A program made the position numbers and the translations under genes. Shown here piece by piece: positions 1 to 10,591 of a stretch of DNA of 64,000 bases (position 1 is its first letter; the number at the start of each line of letters is the position of its first letter). The notes under the pieces were generated by a model. The model made no database searches. It had not been told where the DNA came from and was given only the letters and a program-made list of their open reading frames with translations. The stretch is from Agrocybe praecox (lineage: Eukaryota > Basidiomycota > Agaricomycetes > Agaricales > Agrocybaceae), in contig OZ024842.1 of assembly GCA_964017145.1 (NCBI GenBank), forward strand, positions 4,556,286-4,620,285. Direction: 5' to 3'.

Positions 1-719
1 AACCTTGGTCGGTAATCGGACGTTATTGGTGGATAAATAACAAAATATGTTTATGTATCTAAGAATTATAAATTACTAGTCCTCTTGTAGACTTATAAAT
101 TACGTCGAAATTGTCCGGTCTATCATTTAACAGTTTTTTCCCCTGGAGTACTTATGTACTATGTACGGCTGGTTAAGAAAGAGTACAGTGAGTCAACCCC
201 GCAAACGAAAAAATCTATTCATATGTAAACAGAACATTTGAAGATGTGCATGTACGTGAAAATTTAAAAATCACACAAGATGCGCAGATAAATATATTCA
301 TTCTGCCACTGTCACTGTCCTCAACGGACATCCGAGTCTATCGCTCGAGCCTCGCTCCCCTTGGCGTGCGTGGGTACTGAGGGTGAGTGAGTGAGTGAAT
401 CACGAAATCGGAAAGGGACTCTGGGAAGGGGCGTACCACCACTGAGAACTGGATATTGAAATGTCACTATAGCAATACTCGATCACACCAGACAGAACTC
501 ATTAATCAATCTAAAATCAGACGGCGTGCAGAGTCAATTGTGCGGATGGACGCGCTTCTAGGGTAGTATATGAGACGGTCGACGATGCGGAGGGGCAGCC
601 CCAGGACGTGTAGTAGTGCTTGGATTCGAACGGTACTAAAGCAGTACGATCTGTTACAGGCAATGGGGACGCTTTGAACGGTACTAACAGTCATCCCAAT
701 AGAGTTACAACAACGATCC
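1..719. other. Intergenic, AT-rich, no gene recognised
   Basis: No open frame here resembles a protein and no element ends were recognised. A short GTGA/GTGAGT run lies near 382-400. Confidence 0.4.
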
Positions 720-952
720 AATTACTAAAAGTAGAAAGAACCCAAAAAAGAAGAACAGAACACCCTTCCCTCAAAGGTGCCCATACGTCATTTTCTTGTA
801 CATATCTTGCCCCTATCATCAACCCCTCTTCCCTCCACCACCTCCTCTTTCTCCCCTCCACTGACGAGCCCATGCACGACCACACCCGCAAATCCAAGCA
901 TTATCATCCCCCCTCCTCCTCTTATTGCCCTCGCAGAACTAGGCGACCGGAA
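720..952 (-). pseudogene. Truncated relic of Ser/Thr-rich GPI-type protein gene (3' end only)
   Basis: Read on the minus strand, about 860-952 encodes a tail beginning PSSARAIRGGGG and running into a hydrophobic end. It is nearly the same as the C-terminal GPI-signal region of the intact gene at 4711-5418 (PSSASAIRGGG followed by a hydrophobic tail). The adjoining 720-860 stretch, with its AGAAGAACRGAACACC motif and CATACGTCATTTTC, matches the 3' flank of the intact copy at 2799-3525. The Ser/Thr-rich body, intron and signal-peptide exon are missing, so this is a 3' fragment left by a broken duplication. The homology comes from direct comparison within the window. Confidence 0.7.
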
Positions 953-1242
953 TAGTTTCAACTCTGTGGCCTTTTGCCATATATCTGTTGCACATACTCC
1001 TGCATCTGCAGTCGGGCTTTACTGGAGAGCCGAAAATTGTCTGACTCTGCAGTGCTTTCCTGCAATTTTGTCGCATATCCATACTTCTTTCATCAGCATA
1101 TAACTTCGCCAATCACCAAATCATATTTCCGTGACTCTACGACTTCAACTTCTATTGTCTGTTTATTTTCCCGTCCTTCCGGTCCCTTATTGGCGCATAT
1201 ATTCAATCTCCTAGGCTCTAATAACTCTCCTTAATCCTTATC
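953..1242. other. Intergenic, nothing recognised
   Basis: Short stretch upstream of the copia-like fragment. It holds overlapping short frames without protein-like features. Confidence 0.3.
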
Positions 1243-1707
1243 ATGCCCAAAAGATCATCCAGAAATCCACAGGTGTCAAAGACGACAAAACCGCTTATTT
1301 CTGCCACTCGAGATAAGAAGAAACCCGCTGCGCCTCTGATCAATCCACACCTTGTCCTTGATTCCACTCTTCCTGAACATGTATTCAATGATCACTCTCT
1401 ATTCACGCAATATATTCCATCGAGGAAGGTGTATCGCAATGTGTACGGCAATAGTCTGATCATCGAAGGTACCGGCAGCGTTGTCATTCAGGTTATCATC
1501 CAAGGGAAGGCATTTAGTCTTCACATGAACGACTGTTGGCATATTCCAACTTCACCACATAATTTCCTTTCCTGCACTCTGGCCATGTTAAAGGGCTATC
1601 AAATCATATTCTCCTCCAGAACACCTAGGATTCTTTTTGCACACAAGCTACGCATTGCATCTCCCAACATGTTCCATTGGCAAAGCAGAGCGGCTATATC
1701 ATCTTGA
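1243..1707 (+). CDS. Copia-type retropepsin-like fragment (isolated ORF, 154 aa)
   Basis: A single uninterrupted ORF starts with a basic, Ser/Lys-rich leader. The middle has the layout of the protease-like segment of Ty1/copia polyproteins: an LDST motif where active elements have DSGA or DTGA, then FNDHSLFTQY, a G-x-G strand (IIEGTGSVVIQV) and WHIPTSPHNFLSC, which corresponds to the conserved V-P-x-x-x-x-N-L-L-S motif. It stops where the pre-integrase domain should follow. No integrase, reverse transcriptase, RNase H or LTRs were seen nearby. It is therefore a fragment or a co-opted gene derived from a copia element. The altered DS-T motif makes protease activity doubtful. The family call rests on motif layout only. 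Confidence 0.55.
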   Translation: MPKRSSRNPQVSKTTKPLISATRDKKKPAAPLINPHLVLDSTLPEHVFNDHSLFTQYIPSRKVYRNVYGNSLIIEGTGSVVIQVIIQGKAFSLHMNDCWHIPTSPHNFLSCTLAMLKGYQIIFSSRTPRILFAHKLRIASPNMFHWQSRAAISS

Positions 1708-2640
1708 ACTTCACGCCTCCACAATATGCAGCAACTTCTGGGCAACAAGAGCAGCCCTCACTTAACTCACGTCCCCCCGATTCTCTTTCTATGCTTTGTA
1801 ATTCGTATTAATGGTCTCGACTCTCGACATACCGAAAACTACAACATTCAAACACACCCAAGTCAATGCATCCCCTGTTCCTTATGACGACCTTTAATTT
1901 CCATAATTCACCTTTCCGATATGTTTCTCCTTTTGTTCTCTAATGCTTTTCGTCACTCTATTTCTCTTCGTTTTGATTGTCACATTTCAGCTCACTCTAA
2001 TTGGCTTATTCACATCTTTCGGAATGCCGCTTTTGTTCTCTTCACAACGAGCCTGTTTCGACTTTCAATCTTGTGTCTTTTGGCCCTATTCGTGATTCTT
2101 GACTTCGATGGCCATTCTTCACTTGTAAATTGCTAGAATGGGGGTGGTTTTCATTTTTTGCAGCAGACTAGCAGTTATTTTTATGGGGGCATTATTCTTC
2201 TCTCTTTCAGAGTACGCCTTCATGGGGGTGCTATTTCCTGCTTTTCTTTGTATTTTCCCTTATTCTGGATTTTTCCGCTATCGCACATCTGTTTCACCGT
2301 CCTCCGAGTCAATTCTTCAGTGGTCTACTAGTACTACATTCTATCTTCTTTCTCTCCTATTTTCTTCTTCTTGCATCCCCCCACTATCATTCTTTTCCTC
2401 TTTTGGTCTCTTTTCTTCACTTTCTGTCTGCTTTTGTTTTCCCTCGGTGGTCATGGGGGTGTGTTGGACGAAGGTCCATTGGTGACCGACCGTACCGATG
2501 ACGTATGGTGTTTACTTAAAAAAAAGATATAGGTATAGACTTACAACAACAACACCTGCGAATGTACATACGATCACCCTCACGCGACCGAGTCGCGATC
2601 AGAGTACCTTATTTACTGAAAATAAAAATAACCCAAGAAA
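1708..2640. other. Intergenic, T/C-rich, no gene recognised
   Basis: Long pyrimidine-rich stretch on the plus strand. The open frames at 1921-2485 are low-complexity Phe/Ser/Leu readings and not convincing genes. The 3' flank of the next gene, shared with its paralogues, begins near 2620. Confidence 0.4.
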
Positions 2641-2798
2641 GAAGAACGGAACACCAAAAGAACCCCTCCTTCCCCCAAAGGTCCTCATACGTCATTTTCC
2701 CGACACGACGCATACATGCATTCTCCCCTTTCCCTCCCTTCCACCTCTTCCCTCATCCAATCCCTCCCCACTCCCCTCGGTCACTCCCTCCCTTAAAT

Positions 2799-3525
2799 TT
2801 ACAGCACGAGCACACCTACAAATCCAAGTATCATCATCCTCCATCCTCCTCTCATCACACTCGCAGAACTAGGCGTCTGGCTCGCACCCGCAGAACCATC
2901 ATCTGTAATAGTCGCAATGACCACAGCCGCGCTCGTATCGCTGCTCGTGGCCTGCTCAACATTGGTATCAGTGAGGGTGAGGTTGTTAGGAATCGATGGC
3001 GGGGCGGTCTGCGTGCCCGGTGTGCTGCTGATGGTGACGATGGTACTAGGTGTTGCGGTGGCAGAGGTAGCACGGGGAGAAGACGAGGTGGAGGCGGAAC
3101 CGGCTTGAGTGGCGCTGCTGCTGGAGGTCGTCTTGCTTCCCTTGGTGGTGCCACTACCGGTGTGCGTAGCGGAGGAAGAAGTTGCCGAATGAGAGCTTGA
3201 GACTTTGGACGAGCTAGAGGACGCAGCACTTGAAGAGGACTTCACAGACGTTACGGTAGTGATTAGCGTGATGCTGAGGGGTGGAGCCGTGACGATCTCA
3301 ACCAACGACGTGATGAGTGGAACAGGGCGAAAGGTGGAAATTTCTAAATAACAAAGAATAGCACGTAAATATTGCATGAGGAACATCAACTCTGTTTTGT
3401 GAAACAGTTAGAAACATACCACCAACAGTCCTAGCTGCGCTCGTTTTAACCGTAGAAGCGACAGCAGCAGAAACCACCCCAACACCGTCGGCAGCGACCC
3501 AAAGGAGCTTGAACAAAGGTGTCAT
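2799..3525 (-). CDS. Ser/Thr-rich, probably GPI-anchored cell-surface protein, copy 1
   Basis: Two exons are read on the minus strand: 3420-3525 and 2799-3343. The 76 bp intron 3344-3419 starts GTATGT and ends TTTAG, and the join keeps frame (phase 1), giving 216 aa. The N-terminus is a signal peptide (MTPLFKLLWVAA...). The body is Ser/Thr-rich and likely O-glycosylated. A conserved block NLTLTDTN...SSDTSAAVVIAT follows, and the last ~15 residues are hydrophobic (MMILGFVGVLVL), as in GPI-attachment signals. The paralogue at 4711-5418 is divergent to it and has the same exon structure. No enzymatic domain is visible, so a wall or surface role is inferred from composition. Confidence 0.75.
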
Positions 3526-3539
3526 TCTCTTGAATACGA

Positions 3540-3670
3540 TTTGGTAAAACGAGTGTAGTTGATAACGAATGTGGTGTTACGAGTGTCAATTAATCGACGA
3601 GCTTAACCAGGCGACGACGACGACGTGGGGTCAAGGGCTAGGGAGAAAAAATCGAACCAACCAGGGGTTC
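3540..3670. repeat. Left arm of the inverted duplication, 5' flank of copy 1
   Basis: The sequence upstream of copy 1 (ACGACGACGTGGGGTCAAGG, then CGAACCAACC) reappears inverted at about 4570-4710 upstream of copy 2. The duplication thus covers promoter and gene in both copies. The intervening ~0.8 kb (3800-4450) appears single-copy. Confidence 0.75.
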
Positions 3671-3799
3671 AAATTAATATAAGATGTATAATTACACACT
3701 TACTTACGGATCCGATGATCTGCCCAACGACCAACAACGACCAGTCAAATGTTCCATTTATGCTGACCGTTGACCACTCCCAGACATAACATCTTTTTT

Positions 3800-4450
3800 T
3801 TAAAATCTCAACAAATTTAATAAACTATGAAAGGAAAGTCGACTCACTTGATATACACAGTACCAGCTTCAGCGACCTCCCTTCGTTGAAAACAAGTTGA
3901 TATAGGCGAGTATCATAGTTTTATTCTGCGATTCGCGAACGATTGCTGAGCTCCCTACAGTCAAATAAAGTCGAGTGAGCCGCGTATACATATCTCATTC
4001 TCAGGTTGGGGTGCTTGATTTGATACTCTACATACTCAGGTACTTGAGACGGTGCCATGGGTGTTAGGTACAGATGATTATGATTGTGATAGTACCTATC
4101 TTATAACAATGCTTCGATCTGATTCTGATCCTGATTCTTATTCTTTTCTTCAACAAAGATTCGGACTACTTGAGTTCCGTCCCGAATATCAATTTATTAT
4201 GATCTCGGCGTATCATTCGAACTTGGATGGATGAAGCGTACACATACCGGGTACCGGGTACTAGTTTCAGTCGCACATAAGCCTCAATTTAATGCTGGGT
4301 ACGCGATCGGACTTTTTGTGAACATAGTACAAGGTCTTTCGAGCCCGTACATGGCATACGGCCTATCCCGTGCGGTCTATATATAACCCCTATAATTATA
4401 AATAATCATCCTCCCCTCAATCCCCCCAAATACAACACAAATTTCCCACC
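3800..4450. other. Spacer between divergent paralogues
   Basis: AT-rich spacer with no gene seen. TATA-like runs (TATATATAA, TATAATTATAAATAA) lie near 4378-4405 on the copy 2 side. Confidence 0.4.
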
Positions 4451-4569
4451 CATCTGTCTGTTCGCCGTCTGAAAATGGTCAACGGTCAAATTTGACTGGG
4501 CGTTGATGGTCGTTGGGCAGATTTTCCGTAAGTCCATGTGTAATTATAGACCTTTATTAAATCGACCCC

Positions 4570-4710
4570 GTTGGTTCGAATTTTTTTCCCCAGCCCTTGA
4601 CCCCACGTCGTCGTCGCCGCCTGGTTAAGCTCGTCGATTTTTTCGATACTCTCGCAAAGATCATTTGCACACCACATTCGTTATCAACTACACTCGTTAT
4701 ATTCAACACA
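4570..4710. repeat. Right arm of the inverted duplication, 5' flank of copy 2
   Basis: Inverted match to 3540-3670, including CCTTGACCCCACGTCGTCGT and the GGTTCGAATT stretch. It is probably the shared promoter and 5' UTR of the two paralogues. Confidence 0.75.
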
Positions 4711-5418
4711 ATGACAATGTTGTTCAAGTTCCTTTGGGTCGCTGCCGTCGTCGGTAGTGCTACCGCTGGTTTTGTGGGGGCTCAAGTTTCTAGTGGTGGT
4801 ATGTTTCCAACCGCTGTTCCACAAAACAGAGTTGAAGTTGCTCATGTGCCATTTCTTGCTGTTATTATAGAAACTTCGACCCTCCATTCTACTCCAATCC
4901 TCACGACCTTGGTTCCTGTTAAGACCGTCACGTCTTCTTTTGGCACTGTGAAAACCGTAACGATTACCGGGTCATCTATTTCTCGGTCCTCTATCACCAC
5001 CGCATCCAGTTCTCGCTCCTCTGTCTCGTCCAAGGTCTCAAGTTCGCACTCGGCGACTTCGGCCTCCGCTACGCACACCGGTAGCAGCACCAATGGAAGC
5101 AAGACGACCTCCACTCACTCTGGCTCTGCAAGTTCCATCTCGTCTTCCCCCCGCGCTACCTCTGCCACCGGAACACCCAGCAGCCTCGTCACCATCAGCA
5201 ACACCGCCCCGCCGTCGATCCCCACCAACCTTACCCTCACTGATACCAATATTCTGGCCACAAGCAGCGATACGAGCGCGACAGTGGTCGTTGCGACAGT
5301 TACGGATGATGGCTCTGCGGATGCGAGTCAGACGCCTAGTTCTGCGAGTGCGATAAGAGGAGGGGGGATGATGATATTTGGATTTGTGGGTGTGCTCGTG
5401 CATGTGCTCGTGTTGTAA
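4711..5418 (+). CDS. Ser/Thr-rich, probably GPI-anchored cell-surface protein, copy 2
   Basis: Exons 4711-4798 and 4871-5418 are joined across a 72 bp intron (GTATGT...TATAG) at the same position and phase as in copy 1, giving 211 aa. The start at 4711 (MTMLFKFLWVAAVVG) aligns with the signal peptide of copy 1; an upstream in-frame start exists but falls in the shared promoter flank. The layout is signal peptide, short linker (ETSTLHSTPILTTLV), Ser/Thr-rich body, the block NLTLTDTN...SSDTSATVVVATVTDDGS, and a hydrophobic tail (MMIFGFVGVLVHVLVL). Copy 1 and copy 2 are divergent and share flanks on both sides. The intron is readable through in this copy, so an unspliced frame also stays open. 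Confidence 0.75.
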   Translation: MTMLFKFLWVAAVVGSATAGFVGAQVSSGGMFPTAVPQNRVEVAHVPFLAVIIETSTLHSTPILTTLVPVKTVTSSFGTVKTVTITGSSISRSSITTASSSRSSVSSKVSSSHSATSASATHTGSSTNGSKTTSTHSGSASSISSSPRATSATGTPSSLVTISNTAPPSIPTNLTLTDTNILATSSDTSATVVVATVTDDGSADASQTPSSASAIRGGGMMIFGFVGVLVHVLVL

Positions 5419-6157
5419 GGGAGGGGAGTTACGAGGAGGGGGGGGAGGGCGTGATAAGGGAGGAATCTGTCGTTTTCGTGTTCTTTTTATTTTTAGCAAG
5501 TAAGGTAGGCTGATCGTAGTGGTTGTTGTAACTCTATACCCATATCTTTCTTAACACCGTACGTCATCGGTACCGCTCGAAGCGATGGAGCAGACTGGCT
5601 CCGCGGATCGGATAGGTGTTCACGCGTACGCGCCAGTGAGAAATGGTTTTCGCCAGTTGTGCATTCATACGGTCTTCTTTAGATACACCTCAAATACACC
5701 TTCAAACTTCAGGCCCAGGAGCTATCCATATCTCACATCAAGATAGTACCAACACTCTGCTGGCGTACCTGTGCTCGGAAGCGCGTCGAGCAGCCTCGCA
5801 CCATGGCGTTAGTGGTCAAAGGATGATTGGATTCGGCTATGTGGGTCACATATCTGTACAGGATCTAATCTAATCAGACCGGGTGAAACAGATCAGCTTC
5901 ATCCCTGGTTTTTGTTTGAATGACACAATTATAATCAAATTATCAGGAAAGGACCCGACTTGGTACTAATATTTGTTGAAAAATATGATGCAACGTTGAG
6001 GATGAACAAAATCAGATATTGATATAATCCGAACTGATAGTTCTGAACCCATCAAATTATGAACCCTTTAAGTTCGCTCTCATCACTTTCCTTTCCATCG
6101 CACCTGCCTATGACTATCCCTTCGTGTCTCACAATCAACAAATCAATATAATGCTGC
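5419..6157. other. Intergenic, holds one copy of a dispersed repeat
   Basis: No gene was recognised. The 3' flank of copy 2 extends to about 5520. A dispersed repeat lies at about 5765-5885. Confidence 0.4.
5765..5885 (+). repeat. Dispersed ~130 bp repeat, copy 1
   Basis: The segment contains GCTCGGAAGCGCGTCGAGCAGCCTCGCA and ends AGGATCTAATCTAATC. Related sequences occur inverted at 6690-6832 and direct at 36885-37030. No ORF or clear terminal repeats were seen. Its size would fit a SINE or MITE, but A- and B-boxes are not convincing. Confidence 0.5.
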
Positions 6158-6511
6158 TCACAGCACGAACGCACAAGCTACAACACCAATTATTACTGCG
6201 CAGGCACTGGATCTCATAGCCTTTCCTCAAGCGATTGTGCTCATCGCCGAGTTTGGGGTATTGAAGGGAAAGGAAGTCGAATCACCATCCGTAACATTAG
6301 CGATGACCAGAGCCTTGCTCGTATCGCTCGAAGTCATTCCATTTGGATTCCCGACCGCATTAGGGGTACCAGTAGTAGTGGAAGTCATGGTAGTGGCAGT
6401 CAAAGACTGCTTCACAGTGGCCGTATTTTCCGGAATGGGGAGAATATTTTGGCTCAAGAAAAGAATTAATGGGAAGGATAGACTGTAGTACGACCCCAAA
6501 TAAAAGAACAA
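6158..6511 (-). pseudogene. Decayed fourth copy of Ser/Thr-rich GPI-type protein gene
   Basis: The minus-strand reading carries the family block NPNGMTSSDTSKALVIANVTDGD, which corresponds to the SSDTSATVVVATVTDDGS block of the intact copies. An in-frame TGA at 6227-6229 cuts the protein before the tail. Past that stop the same frame encodes a hydrophobic stretch (AVIIGVVACAFVL) ending at 6158, exactly where a GPI signal belongs. No signal-peptide exon was identified. It is most simply a pseudogene; an undetected small intron spanning the stop is the alternative. Confidence 0.6.
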
Positions 6512-6689
6512 TGGAATAAATTTACCAAGTCCATTGATTTATATATAACACACACATCGAACGACCCATGTTGCACGCGACGGAGAATGAGGCGGGATGA
6601 TTAGATAAACATCTATATATATAATGTGCGGTACAAAGTCCAAGTACTTCGTTCCCAGTCGATCCAACGCTCTCAATGAAGGGCACTGT

Positions 6690-6832
6690 TGTGGCAGTGC
6701 AACCTGGAGCAGCCCGATTAGATTAGATGATACCGTGCAGATATATGACCGACGCGTACATAGCCCAATACATCTTGCTTTGACCGCAACTGCTACCTTG
6801 CTACGCCATCCAGCTGCACTCTAGACTGCTCC
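6690..6832 (-). repeat. Dispersed ~130 bp repeat, copy 2
   Basis: On the minus strand it reads GGATGGCGTAGCAAGGTAGC, then GCAGTTGCGGTCAAAGCAAG, and ends ATCTAATCTAATC. This matches the copy at 36885-37030 over most of its length. Confidence 0.55.
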
Positions 6833-8238
6833 ACCGTCCGGGTGTGTTAGAAATTATGGGCAAGAAGAGGTGTTGGGGCGATTCAATTCAGTAGCATCGT
6901 ATGAGAAATCGAAAGGTATCAAGCCAGTTGGGTTATTCGGGAGCCACGACCACATTAAATTTTAAAATGGCTGAATAACACGGAAATTAATTTGCCACTG
7001 ATATAACGTTGCTTCGAAGTATTCTAGGGCCGAAATATCAATTCATAAACTCACAGAACGAGCATTGGGCAATGAGCCCTTGATGATTATCAACAACTCA
7101 TTAGTATATTTAGATCACCATACTGCTCCCCGAATAGCGGTTATCGATAATACGATAACAAGAACTCGCTTTCTTGACTGCTTCCCATGCTTACAATTGG
7201 AAATGGGTATTGAACAGTTTTGGCAAGACTCAAGCCCAATATATGGGGTCTAGCTAAATTAGAGAAACTTCTGGAAAACTGACACTAAAGTGAATTTCAA
7301 TCAAAATGGTCAACCGCAATGGTTGGTGATAGTCTATAGGTAAGTGATACAATGCACAGCTGGGGTGATTTTTGAGAGAGCCAATGCGGTGATGGATATG
7401 AGCCATACGTGATTCCTTGAGGAGGTCAGAAAATAATCGTGCAGGACATCACGCGAAGGGGAGTCTTCGGAAGTCATTATAATTTTAGAGAAGAATTCGA
7501 ATCACAGATTACACGTTCTGTGAGTCGTGGGTGGACCATTTTCATTCACGTCTTTTACCACTATTCTGTGCCAATCACATTGCAGCCCAGTATGGCGGGT
7601 CCCACTATTAAAAAGGCCAATTTATTAGGAAGCAAATAGAATGATAAGTTTGATATCTTATTTTATTTTATTTTCCTCACAGAAGGGCCCGAAGCTCTTC
7701 TGAGCGTGGGACGCAAATTACAGCACATGATTCTGACTTCTTAGACCCGTGACAGGCCGTTATATGAGGTGTCGATGCAGAACCTCGACATACCCTCCAT
7801 CGCTTCGCGATATCTCATTCTGCGGCTGGTCACGAGTACAGAACAGTGGAATGGGATGACCTCGTGTCCCAGTTTCAACCTTATTTCGTAATTGTTAGTT
7901 CGTATGAGCCTTAAAGATCTTTAGAGAAATTAGAAGAATAACAGATCGTCGGTCTTGGTTCGTCACGAGGTAGGCTAGAATAGCGCGAGTAAGAGGTAAC
8001 AATATGATTCGCGTTACGAACTATGTCTAAAGGGGTGTGTTTAATGAGCGAACAACGAACAAATATCTAGCGGCGGTGCTTTCAGTAATACATTCTGAAC
8101 CGAAGAGACTCGGAGTAGCTGATCACAGGTCGAGCAGAAAGCGAATAGCATGGAAAATCGTTTTCAATACACCCTGCTGTCGAACTTGTCCCGTGGGAAG
8201 TGATAGGACTACTACAGTACGCAGTGACCCACAGGGTG
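6833..8238. other. Intergenic, no gene recognised
   Basis: Open frames are short and not protein-like. Nothing else was recognised before the TATA box of the next gene. Confidence 0.4.
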
Positions 8239-8246
8239 TATAAAAA
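8239..8246 (+). promoter_or_regulatory. TATA box of the 8.4 kb gene
   Basis: TATAAAAAGGAG lies about 155 bp upstream of the start codon. An almost identical TATAAAAAGGAA lies about 155 bp upstream of the paralogue at 26604, so the promoter core is conserved. Confidence 0.65.
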
Positions 8247-8395
8247 GGAGACACTAACATCCATATTTCATCAGGGCACTCTTCGATCCCACTCTTTCGT
8301 ACGTATATTCCACAGACCATATACACATCCTCGTCCCCTCTGACATCTCACTATTCCGCAGTATCAGTTCGCAGTTCATATTCGATAATAGCACT

Positions 8396-8725
8396 ATGTC
8401 GTCCACTGCATCTATTCAAGTTGACGGCCAGGCCAACGTTACTGAACACACGATTTCTACGTCCTTCATCCACGGAGCAGGGACATACCGGTTTGAAGGA
8501 AGTTTCTCCCAACAGATCCCACCTGCTGGCCTTGCCGCCGCGTCTATTTACAACGCAAATTTTGAAGAAATCTCCAAAGCCACGGAGTTCTCTGCGAGAT
8601 ATACCGATGACTCTATTGTTCTCACATTCAAGGAAGCGGGTGGAATGAAGATCGAAATCATTTTCAGAGGCGGTTCAATGCAACCAATCGACTTTGACGG
8701 ATCCGGCACATGGAGGGTTCAGTGA
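8396..8725 (+). CDS. Small beta-rich protein, family member 1 (109 aa, function unknown)
   Basis: Intronless ORF without signal peptide or membrane segment. It alternates short hydrophobic strands with polar turns (TISTSFIHGAGTYRFEGSF, then TDDSIVLTF and MKIEIIFRGG) and ends GTWRVQ, which suggests an all-beta cytosolic protein. It aligns end to end with the protein at 26604-26951: shared GQANVT, STSFIHG, GLAAA, NANF-EI-KAT and a GTWR end. It aligns more weakly with that at 55189-55503. I do not recognise a named family. The TATA box, short mRNA leader and paralogues support a real expressed gene. Confidence 0.8.
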   Translation: MSSTASIQVDGQANVTEHTISTSFIHGAGTYRFEGSFSQQIPPAGLAAASIYNANFEEISKATEFSARYTDDSIVLTFKEAGGMKIEIIFRGGSMQPIDFDGSGTWRVQ

Positions 8726-9153
8726 AAGTTTGCAGGTATGCATATCTTTTATTCTTGCGGTTTGAACGCAGTCCTTATGTGTAATATTTTCTTCTTCTGG
8801 CTATTAGGGAATGGGGTTTCACACATGGTCTTCTGTATTTTGGATATGGTACTCCTTGTTATAAACGTAAATCTATAAAACAAATATATCGCACTCCATC
8901 GACATTTCCTCACTTCCCCTCTTGTTTGGTAGGCCAATAGGGTCTAGAGCATGTACATATCCCCGTGGCTTACATATAGAGGAATATGAGCATCTCGTTG
9001 ACCGTCTGGTCGATCTGAGGACCAACTATAATGCGAGGCTGGTGTCATTTGTCATATAATCTGACTGATACATCGATGTGGACCCGCCTTGGCTCCGTAG
9101 ACCTTTATCAAATCGCTACGCCAGAACACAAGACAAATTTCATTTATCTTTCA
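8726..9153. other. Intergenic up to the Helitron 3' end
   Basis: 3' UTR and spacer. No other gene was seen. Confidence 0.4.
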
Positions 9154-9159
9154 CTAGCT

Positions 9160-9183
9160 GATACCCGTGCGTTCGCACGGGTC
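9160..9183 (-). terminator. Helitron 3' terminal hairpin
   Basis: A palindrome with a stem of 8-9 bp (ACCCGTGCG/CGCACGGGT) sits five bases before the CTAG end at 9154-9157. In Helitrons this hairpin acts as the signal that ends rolling-circle transfer. Confidence 0.85.
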
Positions 9184-9258
9184 CTTTCTTGATGATCAGT
9201 TGATTCGAAAAATCAGTGTAGATTATAAGTATTAATATATAGTATATACAAATGGTGG

Positions 9259-10312
9259 TTAAGCTCGAGGTAGAGGAGAAGGTGATGACGGGGTGTCAGA
9301 GATTCTTGCCTTCTTGAGTGGGCTTGGAGTTGCCTGGCTGAAATCAAACTGAAGCCCTTTGCGCTTCAAGGGAGTCGATGTAGCTTTCGATAATTGAAAT
9401 TAGTCGGAAAATAGTCAAAGAAAGAATAGAATAGACTTACCGGTATCAGCAAATTGATTGGGACCAACAGGCACAGCTATCTTTCCCAAGATATTGACCT
9501 GCTCAACTTCGACCTCAAAAAATTGTACCTTCCCATCATCTTTCTGGAGAACACGCGAGAGAAATCCAGTTACAACCACAATATGTCCAACTTGCAGCTT
9601 CGGCATTGTCGTCCATCGAGGAGATGGTTTGATAACACAGTGGAGGGGGAGCGACGATTTTTTGAGGCCAGGCTTCAGGTTCTTGTTATAGTCCTTGTAG
9701 GCATAGGTGTATTGCTCCGGGGCAAGGTCAAATGTGACCATGCGAGACTGTGTGTCGGAATGGACCATGGTAAGGTAGCCAGATGCATGGACGACGAAAC
9801 GGTTGCAAGCATGTTCTATCTGTGCGGGAATGAGCTGTAAAAAGGAATGAGTTATTTATCCGATAAAAAAGCAAACCTGACTCACGGACACAATGTCCCC
9901 AACCAAAGAGTAATCTTCATTATTCAACTCTGGCGACGCAATATTTGGGAGATCTTTGGCAGCAGAGTCAAGAACCTTAACAACCTATTATGCAGGTGAA
10001 TATACATTTTAAGGAATAAAGAAAGGTAAGACTCACATTTGCAGTAATAAAGTAAGCATCAACATCATCGAAGATGAGGTCCCGGCTGTTGAAGTAGCGC
10101 AGCGAGGCCAATATACCCTTCTTTGGCTTCTTGTCCTGGTCAGCTTCATTTTCGATATCCGAATTATTTTCAAGGCTGTCGACGTGGCAGAAAAGGTGGG
10201 CATCAAAGAATAAGGTTTTTGGGCTGTCCTTTTGCTGTCGAGGATTCTCCAGAACAGCAATCCCGGAAATTGAACTGGATCCAGAGGGTGGGGTAAGTTG
10301 AGATGTTGGCAT
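9259..10312 (-). CDS. Helitron-borne accessory protein, OB-fold-like (297 aa)
   Basis: Four exons: 10037-10312, 9886-9984, 9441-9834 and 9259-9383. The introns are 52, 51 and 57 bp with GTGAGT or GTAAGT donors, and all phases agree. The middle (roughly residues 125-250) has the rhythm of an OB-type beta barrel, notably LQVGHIVVVTGFLSRVL followed by GKVQFFEVEVEQVNILGK. The C-terminus is basic and Pro/Ser-rich (TPLKRKG, SPLKKARISDTP) and looks like a nuclear localisation and phosphorylation tail. It lies 280 bp downstream of the Rep/helicase gene inside the element. Some eukaryotic Helitrons carry RPA-like single-strand DNA-binding genes; a similar role is inferred here but not shown. A captured host gene is the alternative. 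Confidence 0.7.
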
Positions 10313-10591
10313 AGTAGTGCTTTAGCGGCGAAGAGTCTCTGAAGGAAAAATGTGAGGGCATTGGAGGATGTATGTCGTCTCTATATATGTGAGGTGCCAC
10401 AGGTGATGTTTCCTATTGTGGCCAGGTGCTGAAAGTTCGAGAAATTTGTAGACGAACCTAGGAGGAACACGCCAACTCGTTGATGACTGCTTTCAGCAAT
10501 ACACATCGCAAACCCGCGTGATTGTGTTGCACAGCCGAGTCGGTCAAAGTCGACTTCGACCTGAATTCGGAATAGAAATTAAATTCAGTGT

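Noticed and set aside
620..1234. Plus-strand frames over the first kilobase
   Set aside because: They run antisense to the relic of the GPI-type gene or are composition artefacts.
4560..4600. GGTTCGAAT resembling a tRNA B-box
   Set aside because: No matching A-box, cloverleaf or terminator; it belongs to the duplicated promoter flank of the GPI-type genes.
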